Below, piece by piece: positions 25,414 to 34,209 of a DNA stretch of 57,151 nucleotides. Source of the DNA: Pseudomonadota bacterium (GTDB taxonomy: Bacteria > Pseudomonadota > Gammaproteobacteria > Burkholderiales > Burkholderiaceae_C); the NCBI GenBank assembly GCA_018241185.1, contig JAFEEH010000217.1, positions 1 to 57,151 on the forward strand. Reading direction: 5' to 3'. How positions within the stretch are numbered: the stretch's first letter is position 1; every line of letters starts with the position of its first letter. Below the pieces are notes generated by a model. That model saw nothing but the letters and a program-made list of their open reading frames with translations. It was not told the DNA's origin and made no database searches. Both the position numbers and the translations under genes were made by a program.

Positions 25414-26175
25414 ATGGTCGACGGCGTGTCGCTCTACCTGCTCGTGGCGGTCGGTGCCGGCGTGGCCGGTTTCGTGCAGGGGCTGTCGGGCTTTGCCTTC
25501 GGGCTGGTCGCGATGTCTTTCTGGGCCTGGGGGTTGGACCCGAAGGTGGCGGCCGTGCTCTCCACCTTCGGCGCGCTCACGGGCCAGGTGATCGCCGCCG
25601 TCACCGTGCGGCGCGGCTTCGACTGGCGGGCGCTGCGCCCCTTCGTGTTCGGCGGGCTGGTCGGCGTGCCGCTGGGCGTGTGGCTGCTGCCGCGGCTGGA
25701 CATCGTGATCTTCAAGGCCTGCCTGGGTGGCCTGCTGGTGCCCTGGTGCCTGGCGATGCTGTTCGCGCGCAGCCTGCCGCAGGTGCGCTGGGGTGGGCGG
25801 CTGGCCGATGCGGTGTCGGGCCTGCTGGGCGGCGTCTGCGGCGGCGTGGGCGGCTTCACCGGGCCGATCCCCACGCTGTGGTGCACCTTGCGCGGCATGG
25901 CGCGCGATGCGCAGCGCTCGGTGATCCAGAACTTCAACCTCGCGATGCTGGCCGTGGCTTTCACGCTGCAGGTCGGCGCGGGCAACGTCACCGTGCCGAT
26001 GCTGCCGCTGCTGGCCGTGGTGGCGGTGTGCGTGCTGGTGCCGGTGCTGCTGGGCGCTCGCCTGTACATTGGCCTGAGCGAGCTGGCCTTCCGCCGCATC
26101 GTGCTGGGGCTGCTCACCGTGTCGGGGCTGGCGCTGCTGGTGTCGTCGGTGCCGCTGCTGCTGCAGCGCGTGTGA
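25414..26175 (+). CDS. TauE/SafE-family (TSUP) membrane permease
   Basis: A 253-residue protein with about eight hydrophobic segments. The TSUP blocks are GVAGFVQGLSGFAFGLVAMSFW near the N-terminus and the central GLLGGVCGGVGGFTGPIPTLW. The family exports or imports sulfonates, sulfite or other anions; the cargo is unknown. The ATG at 25414 was preferred; a TTG at 25387 lies only one base past repeat copy C. It is 25 bases upstream of the EVE-domain gene. Confidence 0.9.
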   Translation: MVDGVSLYLLVAVGAGVAGFVQGLSGFAFGLVAMSFWAWGLDPKVAAVLSTFGALTGQVIAAVTVRRGFDWRALRPFVFGGLVGVPLGVWLLPRLDIVIFKACLGGLLVPWCLAMLFARSLPQVRWGGRLADAVSGLLGGVCGGVGGFTGPIPTLWCTLRGMARDAQRSVIQNFNLAMLAVAFTLQVGAGNVTVPMLPLLAVVAVCVLVPVLLGARLYIGLSELAFRRIVLGLLTVSGLALLVSSVPLLLQRV

Positions 26176-26200
26176 TGCGGCCGGGCCGCACAATCCGCGC

Positions 26201-26668
26201 ATGACCTCGAAGCAGTACTGGCTGATGAAGTCCGAGCCCGACGAGTGCTCGATCGACGACGCGCTGGCGGCGCCCGACCGCACCGTTCCCTGGACCGGCG
26301 TGCGCAATTACCAGGCGCGCAACTTCATGCGCGATGCCATGCAGGTGGGCGACGGCGTGCTGTTCTATCACTCGAGCTGTCCCGAGCCGGGCATCGCCGG
26401 CATCGCGCGCATCGCCTCGGGCGTGAAGCCGGATCCGACGCAGTTCCAACCGGACTCGCCTTACTTCGACCCGAAGTCGAAGCCCGACGCCCCGCGCTGG
26501 CTGCTGCTGGACGTGCAGGCCCTGCGCAAGACGCGCCTGCTGGGCCTGCCCGAGTTGCGCACCGTTCCCGCGCTGGCCGGCATGCGGCTGCTGCAGCGGG
26601 GCAACCGGCTGTCGATCACGCCGGTGACGGCCGAGGAATGGGCCGTGATCGAGGACCTGCTGCGCTGA
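26201..26668 (+). CDS. EVE-domain protein (thymocyte nuclear protein 1 family)
   Basis: A 155-residue protein made only of an EVE domain, a PUA-like fold that binds modified bases in DNA or RNA. Blocks seen are YWLMKSEPDECSIDDAL, WTGVRNYQARNFMRDAMQVGD and VLFYHSSCPEPGIAGIARI. The aromatic cage residues fall in these blocks. No restriction enzyme lies nearby, so it is probably the housekeeping type. It follows the TauE gene closely and may share its transcript. Confidence 0.93.
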   Translation: MTSKQYWLMKSEPDECSIDDALAAPDRTVPWTGVRNYQARNFMRDAMQVGDGVLFYHSSCPEPGIAGIARIASGVKPDPTQFQPDSPYFDPKSKPDAPRWLLLDVQALRKTRLLGLPELRTVPALAGMRLLQRGNRLSITPVTAEEWAVIEDLLR

Positions 26669-26708
26669 CCGACGCGTTGGGGGCTCGTGGCAGGGCTCGC
26701 GCGATCGC

Positions 26709-27440
26709 TCAGCGGCCGCGACCCGCCACAAGTTTCATCCCGGGCATCAGCTCAGCCGCCAGTTCCGGGCGTTCGAGCGCGTAGTCGAGGTTCATGCGGG
26801 CGATCTCGACATGCTCCTCGCCCAGGGCCTGTGCCCGCGAGCCCTGGCCGCGCTCGATCGCCTGCACCAGCGCGTGGTGGGTGCGGTGGGCCTGCTGCAT
26901 CCACTGCTGGCCCTCGCGCATCGACGACTGCATGGGCAGCATGGCGCTGGGCGCCGCGAAGGGCTGGCTGTCGAGCATCTCCATGATGCGCCGGACCGAC
27001 GCGTTGCCGCAGCCCTGGATGATGATGGCGTGGAAGCGGTCGTTCATCTCCACGTAGCCGGCGTAGTCGTCCAGTTCCATGGTGGGCTTGTTGACGACCT
27101 TGTCGCCAGCATCCAGGCACTCGTGCAACTCGCGCAGCAACTGTCGGGGCGCGCCGTCCTCGGCGAGCAGGCGGGCCGCGAAGCCCTCGATGACACCCCG
27201 CACGCGGATCGCATCCGCGATCTCCTGCGAGGTGAAGCGCCGCATCTGGTAGCCACCGGCGGGGGAGGGCTCGATGAGGCCTTCGTGTTCGAGGCTGGCG
27301 AGCGCGAGACGCACGGGCGTGCGCGAGGCGCCCAGTTTCTCGGCCAGCGGGATCTCGGCGAGCCGCTCGCCGGGGCCGAATTCACCCTTGAGGATCAGAT
27401 CGCGCAGTTGAACCAGGACACGTGATTGTTGGGAATCCAT
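26709..27440 (-). CDS. GntR-family regulator, FCD subfamily
   Basis: A 243-residue regulator. The winged helix is at about residues 5-75 (VLVQLRDLILKGEFGPGERL, then LAEKLGASRTPVRLALASLE and GGYQMRRF). The FCD effector domain follows (IRVRGVIEGFAARLL, DDYAGYVEMNDRFHAIII and THHALVQAIERGQ), with the His/Asp metal-site pattern of that subfamily. The ATG at 27440 was chosen; an in-frame extension of ten codons upstream lacks support. Divergent from the Rieske operon, it is the obvious candidate to repress it until an aromatic acid or breakdown product binds. TGCAT-type sites crowd the gap. Confidence 0.93.
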   Translation of the reverse strand: MDSQQSRVLVQLRDLILKGEFGPGERLAEIPLAEKLGASRTPVRLALASLEHEGLIEPSPAGGYQMRRFTSQEIADAIRVRGVIEGFAARLLAEDGAPRQLLRELHECLDAGDKVVNKPTMELDDYAGYVEMNDRFHAIIIQGCGNASVRRIMEMLDSQPFAAPSAMLPMQSSMREGQQWMQQAHRTHHALVQAIERGQGSRAQALGEEHVEIARMNLDYALERPELAAELMPGMKLVAGRGR

Positions 27441-27450
27441 GGCTCTCCTT

Positions 27451-27678
27451 GTATGCAGTAAGCGAAGCAAATTCTAGGCGCGGCGTTGAGTGCACGCACT
27501 CTGGGACGCTTGGCCCGGATCATGCATGCATCAATCGGTGAAAACCATGGGATGAAGTATTTTTACCCTTGTTTAGTGCGCCGTGGACCGAAATAGTGCA
27601 TTGATCTGCCGCAAAAAACATTTGACCGAGCCGCACTTTTCACGACAATGCATCCCATTGCATGCAACGGAATGCATT
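27451..27678. promoter_or_regulatory. Cluster of TGCAT palindromes between GntR gene and Rieske operon
   Basis: The 262-base gap contains GTATGCAGTA (27451-27460), ATGCATGCAT (27522-27531), TGCATTGA (27597-27604), AATGCAT (27647-27653), the perfect palindrome TTGCATGCAA (27658-27667) and AATGCATT (27671-27678). The last three are spaced about 12 bases apart just before the oxygenase gene. FCD-type GntR proteins bind short palindromes of this kind, so these are candidate operators. The middle part is AT-rich and may hold the promoter. Confidence 0.6.
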
Positions 27679-27702
27679 GACTGAAAGGCTTGGAGCTTCA
27701 CG

Positions 27703-29025
27703 ATGATCAGCGCCGAACAAAACGACCTCATCACCCGCGTGGGACGCGGCACGCCCGCAGGCACGCTGCTGCGCCGTTACTGGCAACCGGTGGCCCTGTC
27801 CGAGGAACTGCGCGGTCCGCGCCCACTGCGGCCGGTGCAGCTCATGGGCCAGCACTTCGTGCTGTTCCGGGACGAGTCGGGTCGCCTCGGCCTGCTCGAC
27901 CGCGACTGCCCGCACCGTGGGGCCGACCTGGCCTACGGCCGGCTCGAGAGCGGCGGCCTGCGCTGCGCCTTCCACGGCTGGCTGTTCGATGCCACCGGCC
28001 AGTGCCTCGAGACCCCGGCCGAGCCGGCGGGCAGCAAGCTGTGCACGCGCATTCGCCAGGGCGCCTACCCGGTGGTGGAGAAAAGCGGCATCGTCTTCGC
28101 ATACATCGGCGAGGGCGAGCCGCCCGCTTTCCCCGAGTTCGACTGCTTCGTCGCGCCCGACAGCCACACCTTCGCCTTCAAGGGCCTGTGGGAGTGCAAT
28201 TGGTTGCAGGCGCTCGAGGTGGGCATGGACCCGGCGCACGCGTCCTTCCTGCACCGCTTCTACGAGGACGAGGACACGTCGGAGAGTTACGGCAAGCAGT
28301 TCCGCGGTGCCTCGGCCGACTCCGCCCTGGCCATCACCCAGGTGCTGCGCGAGTACGACCGGCCCGACATCGCCGCCGAGCCGGCGCCGTACGGCATGAA
28401 GCTGACCACGCTGCGCAAGCTCTCCGAAGAGCAGACGCACGTGCGCGTGACCAACGTCGTCTTTCCGCAGGCCTTCGTGATCCCGATGAGTTCGGAGATG
28501 ACGATTTCGCAGTGGCACGTGCCCGTGGACGACACGCATTGCTACTGGTACGCGATCTTCACTTCCTTCACAGGGCCGGTGGACAAGGCGCAGATGCGCG
28601 AGCAGCGCCTGAAGACCATCGAGCTGCCGCTGTACACCTCGCGCAAGAACAAACGCAACGAGTACGGCTACAGCGTCGAGGAGCAGCTGACCCAGACCTA
28701 CACCGGCATGGGCGAGGACATCAACGTGCACGACCAGTGGGCTTGCGAATCGATGGGGCCGATCCAGGACCGCACGCGTGAGCACCTCGGCACGACCGAC
28801 AAGGGCATCATGCTCTACCGCCGGATGCTGGTGAAAGCCATCGAGGCGGCGCAGGCGGGCGAAGCCGTGCCGATGCAACCCACGGCCGAGGACGCCGGCA
28901 CGCTGACCGGCCCGCCGTCGATCGACGGTGTGGCGGCTGCCGACAGGACGGCCAGCTACTGCGAAGAGGCCGATCGGGCCCGCCGGCAGGCGTCGGACTG
29001 GGCCTCGGCCCGCCTGGTGGCCTGA
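27703..29025 (+). CDS. Rieske non-haem iron oxygenase, phthalate 4,5-dioxygenase-like
   Basis: Oxygenase component for hydroxylation or demethylation of an aromatic substrate. The 440-residue protein has the Rieske [2Fe-2S] ligands C69-x-H71 and C88-x2-H91 (CPHRGADL and CAFHGW) and the mononuclear iron ligands H179 and H184 in DPAHASFLH, with Asp356 in the GPIQDRTREHLG block as likely third ligand. The start (EQNDLITRVGRGTPAG) and end match the phthalate-dioxygenase branch of single-subunit alpha oxygenases. The ferredoxin and reductase two and three genes downstream would supply electrons. It is the first gene of the ten-gene operon. Confidence 0.95.
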   Translation: MISAEQNDLITRVGRGTPAGTLLRRYWQPVALSEELRGPRPLRPVQLMGQHFVLFRDESGRLGLLDRDCPHRGADLAYGRLESGGLRCAFHGWLFDATGQCLETPAEPAGSKLCTRIRQGAYPVVEKSGIVFAYIGEGEPPAFPEFDCFVAPDSHTFAFKGLWECNWLQALEVGMDPAHASFLHRFYEDEDTSESYGKQFRGASADSALAITQVLREYDRPDIAAEPAPYGMKLTTLRKLSEEQTHVRVTNVVFPQAFVIPMSSEMTISQWHVPVDDTHCYWYAIFTSFTGPVDKAQMREQRLKTIELPLYTSRKNKRNEYGYSVEEQLTQTYTGMGEDINVHDQWACESMGPIQDRTREHLGTTDKGIMLYRRMLVKAIEAAQAGEAVPMQPTAEDAGTLTGPPSIDGVAAADRTASYCEEADRARRQASDWASARLVA

Positions 29026-29026
29026 G

Positions 29027-30475
29027 ATGAGCCCCTTCGCCGAACGCTTCGGTCTCTGGAGCGACGAACAGCAGGCCCAGGCGAGCGAGATCGTCGGGCG
29101 CATCGACGCGGGCGAACTCGACGTGCTGCGCTTCGCGTGGGCTGACCAGCACGGTGTGCTGCGCGGCAAGACCCTGGTCGCCGAAGCCGCGCGGGGCGCG
29201 CTGGCGCGGGGCGTGAACCTCACGACCACGCTGCTGGCCAAGGACACCTCGCACCGCTCGGTGTTCCCCGTGTTCTCCGCCGGCGGGGGCTTCGCGCTGG
29301 AAGGGTTGCAGGGGGGCGCAGACTTCACGGTCCTGGCCGACCCGTCCACCTTCCGCATGCTGCCCTGGGCGCCGCGCACGGGCTGGGTCCTGTGCGATGC
29401 GTTCATGAAGGACGGCCGGCGCTGCCCGTTCGACACCCGGCAGATCCTGCAGCGTGCGGTCGACCGGCTGGCCTCGTGCGGGCTGGACTTCGTGGCCGGG
29501 CTGGAGGTCGAGTTCCACGTCTTCAAGCTCGACGACGCGCAGATGCGGCTGGCCGACGCCGGCCAGCCGGGGACGCCGCCGGCCGTGTCGCTGCTCACGC
29601 ACGGCCACCAGTACCTGACCGAGTTGCGCTACGACCGCGTCGATGCGCTCATGGAGCTGCTGCGCACCCAGCTGCAGGCGCTGGGCCTGCCGCTGCATTC
29701 GCTGGAGATCGAATTCGGCCCCAGCCAGTTCGAGCTGGTGTTCGGCCCCACGGCGGGCATGGCGCCCGCCGACACGATGGTGCTGCTGCGCAGCGCAATC
29801 AAGCAGATTTGCCAGCGCCACGGCTACCACGCCACCTTCATGTGCCGTCCGCGCATTCCCAACGTCATGTCCAGCGGATGGCACCTGCACCAGTCGCTGC
29901 GCCATGCGAAGGGCGGCGACAACGCGTTCATGCCCGACGCGAACGGCGACGCTGCACTCCCGCTGAGCCCGCTCGGCATGCAGTACCTCGCGGGCCTGAA
30001 GGCCCATGCTCGCGGTGCCGCGGCGCTGGCGAGCCCGACGCTCAACGGCTACCGGCGCTACCGGCCGTTCTCGCTCGCGCCCGACCGCGCCATCTGGGCG
30101 CAGGACAACCGCGGGGCCATGCTGCGGGTGCTCGGCGCGCCGGGCGACGAGGCGTCACGCATCGAGAACCGGATCGGCGAGCCGACAGCCAACCCCTATC
30201 TGTACCTCGCGTCGCAGATCGTCTCGGGCCTGGACGGCGTGGAGCGCGGGCTGGATCCGGGGCCGTCCGCGGACGCGCCCTACGAGACGCCGGCCGAGGA
30301 ACTGCCCCGCACGCTCGATGCCGCGCTGTCCGCCTTGCAGGCGGACGCCGCGCTCGTCAATGGGCTGGGAAGGGACTTCGTCGACTACTACTGCCACATC
30401 AAGCAGGCCGAGATCGCGCGCTTCAACCTCGAAGTCACCGAGTGGGAGCACCGCGAGTACTTCGACATGTTCTGA
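29027..30475 (+). CDS. Glutamine-synthetase-like gamma-glutamyl ligase
   Basis: A 482-residue protein of the glutamine synthetase superfamily. The N-terminal beta-grasp part (VLRFAWADQHGVLRGKTLV) is followed by the catalytic barrel with GLEVEFHVF, LEIEFGPSQFELVF, WHLHQSL and ENRIGEPTANPYLYLASQ, which hold the metal-binding Glu/His residues. It lacks the adenylylation loop of GlnA as far as I can see. Homologues such as TdnQ/AtdA1 and PuuA ligate glutamate to amines. Next to a Rieske oxygenase this suggests that the substrate is, or becomes, an amine that is gamma-glutamylated. The ATG lies one base after the oxygenase stop. Confidence 0.9.
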   Translation: MSPFAERFGLWSDEQQAQASEIVGRIDAGELDVLRFAWADQHGVLRGKTLVAEAARGALARGVNLTTTLLAKDTSHRSVFPVFSAGGGFALEGLQGGADFTVLADPSTFRMLPWAPRTGWVLCDAFMKDGRRCPFDTRQILQRAVDRLASCGLDFVAGLEVEFHVFKLDDAQMRLADAGQPGTPPAVSLLTHGHQYLTELRYDRVDALMELLRTQLQALGLPLHSLEIEFGPSQFELVFGPTAGMAPADTMVLLRSAIKQICQRHGYHATFMCRPRIPNVMSSGWHLHQSLRHAKGGDNAFMPDANGDAALPLSPLGMQYLAGLKAHARGAAALASPTLNGYRRYRPFSLAPDRAIWAQDNRGAMLRVLGAPGDEASRIENRIGEPTANPYLYLASQIVSGLDGVERGLDPGPSADAPYETPAEELPRTLDAALSALQADAALVNGLGRDFVDYYCHIKQAEIARFNLEVTEWEHREYFDMF

Positions 30476-30499
30476 CCGCCGACGAAATCCGAGATTCCC

Positions 30500-30823
30500 A
30501 TGCCCACGATCCACTACATCCTCAAGGACGGCAGCACGCGCAGCGTCGAGGCCAAGCTTGGCGCCAGCGTGATGGAGACCGCCATCCAGCACAACATCCG
30601 CGGCATCGACGCCGAGTGCGGCGGCAGCTGCTCCTGCGCGACCTGCCATGTCTACGTCGACGAGGCCTTTCTGGGCCGACTCACGCCGCCGGACGAGATG
30701 GAGGACGCGCTGCTGGACGGCACGGCCAGCGAACGCGCGCCCAACAGCCGGCTCAGCTGCCAGATCCCGGTGACGGCGGAACTCGACGGCCTCACCGTGC
30801 GCGTGCCGGAGACGCAGGTCTGA
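30500..30823 (+). CDS. [2Fe-2S] ferredoxin, adrenodoxin/putidaredoxin type
   Basis: Electron carrier of 107 residues. The cluster ligands fit C40-x5-C46-x2-C49 and C87 (ECGGSCSCATCHVYV and RLSCQIPV). An extra Cys44 lies inside the loop. MLDxxxD is replaced by DEMEDALLDG, still a typical interaction helix. It should pass electrons from the reductase encoded next, which overlaps its stop by one base, to the Rieske oxygenase. Confidence 0.95.
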   Translation: MPTIHYILKDGSTRSVEAKLGASVMETAIQHNIRGIDAECGGSCSCATCHVYVDEAFLGRLTPPDEMEDALLDGTASERAPNSRLSCQIPVTAELDGLTVRVPETQV

Positions 30824-32073
30824 TGGCCGATGCGCTGGTCATCGTCGGCGCGTCGTATGCGGGCGTGCAGCTCGCGGCCTCTGCGCGGGAGCTGGGCTTC
30901 GAGGCGCCGATCGTGCTGCTCGGCGACGAGCGCCACGCGCCGTACCAGCGGCCGCCGCTGTCCAAGGGATTGCTGAGCGGCAAGGCCGCCGCCGACCAGC
31001 TCGCGCTGCGCGGCCCGGACTTCTATGCCCAGCAGGGGATCGACCTGCGCCTGGGCACAAGGGCCACGGGCGTCGATCTTTCGTCGCAGCGTGTGCACTT
31101 GGCCGACAGCAGCGAACTGGACTACGGCTGGCTCGCCTTCGCCACCGGCGCGCGCTGCCGGCCGCTGGCCGTGCCCGGCGCCGATCTCCAGGGCGTGCAC
31201 GAGTTGCGAACGCTGGACGATGCCATCGCCGTGCAGGCGGCGCTGGGCCGCAGCCGGCGGGCCTGCGTGATCGGCGGCGGCTTCATCGGGCTGGAAGTCG
31301 CGGCGGCGCTGACGGCGGCGGGCGCGAGTGTCACCGTGGTCGAAGGTCAGCCGCGCCTGCTCGCACGCAGCTTTCCCACCCTCATGTCCGACTACGTCGC
31401 GGACGCGCATCGCGCACGCGGTGTCGCGCTGGAGTTGGGGCGGGGCGTGGTCGCCCTGGTTGGCGACGGCCAGGGCCATGTGGCGTCGGTGCTGCTGGAC
31501 GATGGCCGCCAGCTCGAATGCGACCTCGTGGTGCTGGGCATCGGCGTGCTGCCCAATGTGGAACTGGCCCAGGCTGCGGGCATCGCATGCGACGGCGGCA
31601 TCCTCGTCGACGCGCTGGGGCGCACCAGTGCCCCCAACGTGCTGGCAGCCGGCGACGTCGCCAACATGGCGCTGCCGTCCGCCGCAGCGCCGGGCGCGGT
31701 GCGCATGCGGCTCGAATCCATCCAGGCCGCCAACGACGGTGCACGCGCCGCGGCGTCGGTGCTGGTCGGCCAGCCGCAGCCGCTGACGGCTGTGCCCTGG
31801 TTCTGGAGCGATCAGCACGATCTGAAGTTCCAGATGGCGGGGCTGCCCGCGCCGGGCGACCAGGCCGTGCTGCGCGGCACGCCCGCCGACCACCGCTTCA
31901 CCTTGTTCTACCTGCGCGAGGGCCGCGTCGCGGCGGCTCACTCGGTCAACCGTCCGGCCGAGCACATGCTGGCCCGCAAGCTCATCGCCCAGGGCGCTGC
32001 CATCTCCATCGAGGTGCTGGCCGATCCGGCCAGCGACCTCAAGCCTTTTTCCATTCCCCGGCCTGCGGGCTGA
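30823..32073 (+). CDS. FAD-dependent ferredoxin reductase
   Basis: NAD(P)H-dependent reductase of 416 residues. The FAD-binding site at the N-terminus is IVGASYAGVQLAASAREL, followed by the PYQRPPLSKGLL block typical of putidaredoxin reductase, the second dinucleotide site CVIGGGFIGLEVAAALTAAG (about residues 147-166), and the FAD-contacting VLAAGDVANM. A C-terminal reductase domain begins near PWFWSDQHDLKFQ. Together with the ferredoxin it makes the oxygenase a three-component system. Confidence 0.95.
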   Translation: MADALVIVGASYAGVQLAASARELGFEAPIVLLGDERHAPYQRPPLSKGLLSGKAAADQLALRGPDFYAQQGIDLRLGTRATGVDLSSQRVHLADSSELDYGWLAFATGARCRPLAVPGADLQGVHELRTLDDAIAVQAALGRSRRACVIGGGFIGLEVAAALTAAGASVTVVEGQPRLLARSFPTLMSDYVADAHRARGVALELGRGVVALVGDGQGHVASVLLDDGRQLECDLVVLGIGVLPNVELAQAAGIACDGGILVDALGRTSAPNVLAAGDVANMALPSAAAPGAVRMRLESIQAANDGARAAASVLVGQPQPLTAVPWFWSDQHDLKFQMAGLPAPGDQAVLRGTPADHRFTLFYLREGRVAAAHSVNRPAEHMLARKLIAQGAAISIEVLADPASDLKPFSIPRPAG

Positions 32074-32095
32074 GTTCTTCCCACGGAGTTCCACG

Positions 32096-33274
32096 ATGAA
32101 GATGACCAAACGTACCCTGCTCGCCGCCGCGGCCCTGGCCTGCGTGGCCGGCGCAGCGCAAGCCCAGGACGCGCTCAAGATCGGCCTGATCGGCACCTAT
32201 TCCGGCCCCTATGCCGACTACGGCCGCCAGTTCGACGCGGGCGTCGCGCTGTACCTCAAGGAGCACGGCGGCAAGATCGCGGGCCGGACGGTGGAGGTGT
32301 TGAAGAAGGACACGGGCGGCGCCAACCCCGACGCCTCCAAGCGCATCGCCCAGGAACTCATCGTGCGCGACAAGGTGCAGATCCTGACGGGCCTGGATTT
32401 CAGCCCCAACGCCTACGCCGTGGCCGCCGTCGCCACGCAGGCGAAGGTCCCGACGGTGGTGATGAATGCGTCGTCCTCGGGCATCACTGCCGCTTCGCCC
32501 TACGTCGCCCGACTGTCGTTCACGGTGCAGCAGGTCTCCGACCCGATGGCGCGCTGGATGCTGAAGAACGGCACCAAGGAAGCCTATGTGGTGGTGGCCG
32601 ACTACGCGCCCGGTACGGATTCGTTGACCGCCTTCAAGAAGGCCTTCGAGCAAGGCGGTGGCAAGGTTGTGGGGGAACTGCGCACGCCGATGAACAACCC
32701 CGACTTTTCTGCCTATGTCCAGCGCATCAAGGACGCCAAGCCGCAGTCGGTGTTCTTCTTCTTCCCCTCGGGTGTGATGCCGCCGGCCTTCCTGAAGGTG
32801 TGGAAGGAGCGCGGCATGGACGAGGCGGGCATCAAGCTCTACGCCACCGGCGAGGCCACCGACGACAGCTACCTCGACGCCACTGGTGACGTGGCCCTGG
32901 GCCTCGTGACCAGCCACCACTATTCCTACGCCCATCCCTCGGCCAAGAACCAGAAATTCGTGAAGGACTTCGAGGCGCAGTTCGGCACCGGCCTGCGTCC
33001 GAGCTACTTTGCCGTGACGGCCTACGACGCCATGGCCGCCATCGACCTGGCCCTCAAGAAGACCGGTGGCGACACCAATGGCGACAAGGTGATGGACGCG
33101 CTCAAGGGCCTGGCCTTCGAGAGCCCGCGCGGCCCGATCGAGATCGATGCCGCCACGCGCGACATCGTGCAGACGGTCTACATCCGCAAGACCGAGAAGG
33201 CCAACGGCAAGCTGGTCAACGTGGAGTTCGACAAGTTCGACCGCGTCAAGGACCCGGCCAAGGAAGCCAAGTGA
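32096..33274 (+). CDS. Periplasmic substrate-binding protein, LivK type
   Basis: A 392-residue exported protein with a signal peptide at about residues 1-22 (RTLLAAAALACVAGAAQA, then QDA). The mature part starts LKIGLIGTYSGPYADYG, the type I periplasmic-binding fold. It resembles aromatic-acid binding members of this family by context only. A start-proximal CACGGAGTTCC precedes the ATG. It heads the importer part of the Rieske operon, 22 bases after the reductase gene. Confidence 0.94.
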   Translation: MKMTKRTLLAAAALACVAGAAQAQDALKIGLIGTYSGPYADYGRQFDAGVALYLKEHGGKIAGRTVEVLKKDTGGANPDASKRIAQELIVRDKVQILTGLDFSPNAYAVAAVATQAKVPTVVMNASSSGITAASPYVARLSFTVQQVSDPMARWMLKNGTKEAYVVVADYAPGTDSLTAFKKAFEQGGGKVVGELRTPMNNPDFSAYVQRIKDAKPQSVFFFFPSGVMPPAFLKVWKERGMDEAGIKLYATGEATDDSYLDATGDVALGLVTSHHYSYAHPSAKNQKFVKDFEAQFGTGLRPSYFAVTAYDAMAAIDLALKKTGGDTNGDKVMDALKGLAFESPRGPIEIDAATRDIVQTVYIRKTEKANGKLVNVEFDKFDRVKDPAKEAK

Positions 33275-33348
33275 CGCTTTCGCCCGCCGGGCGCTGACTC
33301 CGGCACCGGGCGCACGCAGGGCGCCCCGTGCCCCGCATCGGGAATCCA

Positions 33349-34209
33349 ATGGGAATCGTGCTTTTCGACGGGGTGGCCTACGGCATGCTCCTGTTCCTCA
33401 TGGCGGTGGGCCTGTCCATCACCATGGGCTTGATGAACTTCGTCAACCTCGCGCACGGCAGCTTCGCCGTCGTGGGCGGGTACGCGGCCGCAGTGCTCAT
33501 GAACCGGCTGGGCCTGCCGTACGGGCTGGCGCTGGTGGCAGCCTTCGTGGCGGCGGCGCTGCTCGGCGCGGTGCTCGAGTTCGTCTTCTACCGCCACCTG
33601 TACCGCGCGCATCCGCTGGACCAGGTGCTCCTGTCGATCGGCGTGGTGTTCGTGTCCATCGCCGCGCTGACGTACTTCTTCGGGCCGACCATGCTGCCCT
33701 TCCATTTGCCGGCCGCGCTGCAGGGGCAGTTTTCCGTCGCCGGCGTGGAGCTCAGCCGCTACAGGCTGTTCCTCATTGTCTGTGGCGTGGCGACGCTGGT
33801 GTCGCTGCTGCAGCTCATGAACCGCACGCGCTATGGCGCGATGGTGCGCGCGGCCGTCGACAACCAGCGCGTGGCCGGCGGCACCGGCATCCACGTGCAG
33901 CGGCTGTTCTTCCTGACCTTCTCGCTGGGCTGCGGGCTGGCAGGCCTGGGCGGCGCGCTGAGCCTGGGCATGCTCGGCCTGGAGCCCTCGTTCCCCCTCA
34001 AGTACCTGGTGTACTTCCTGATCGTGGTCTGCGTGGGCGGGGCCGGCACCGTCACCGGGCCCTTCATCGCTGCGCTGCTGGTCGGCGTGGTCGACGTGGC
34101 CGGCAAGTACTACCTGCCCGAGGCCGGCGTCTTCCTGATCTACGTCTTCATGATCGGCATGCTGCTGCTGCGCCCCAACGGCATCGTTCCCAAGAAGGGG
34201 CTCGCATGA
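33349..34209 (+). CDS. ABC transporter permease, LivH type
   Basis: A 286-residue membrane protein with about eight hydrophobic segments. GVAYGMLLFLMAVGLSITMG and NFVNLAHGSFAVVGGYA mark the LivH family. The ATPase-contacting loop is GAMVRAAVDNQRVAGG. The ATG at 33349 fits the family start; a GTG seven codons upstream is less likely. Its stop overlaps the LivM start (ATGA). Confidence 0.93.
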   Translation: MGIVLFDGVAYGMLLFLMAVGLSITMGLMNFVNLAHGSFAVVGGYAAAVLMNRLGLPYGLALVAAFVAAALLGAVLEFVFYRHLYRAHPLDQVLLSIGVVFVSIAALTYFFGPTMLPFHLPAALQGQFSVAGVELSRYRLFLIVCGVATLVSLLQLMNRTRYGAMVRAAVDNQRVAGGTGIHVQRLFFLTFSLGCGLAGLGGALSLGMLGLEPSFPLKYLVYFLIVVCVGGAGTVTGPFIAALLVGVVDVAGKYYLPEAGVFLIYVFMIGMLLLRPNGIVPKKGLA

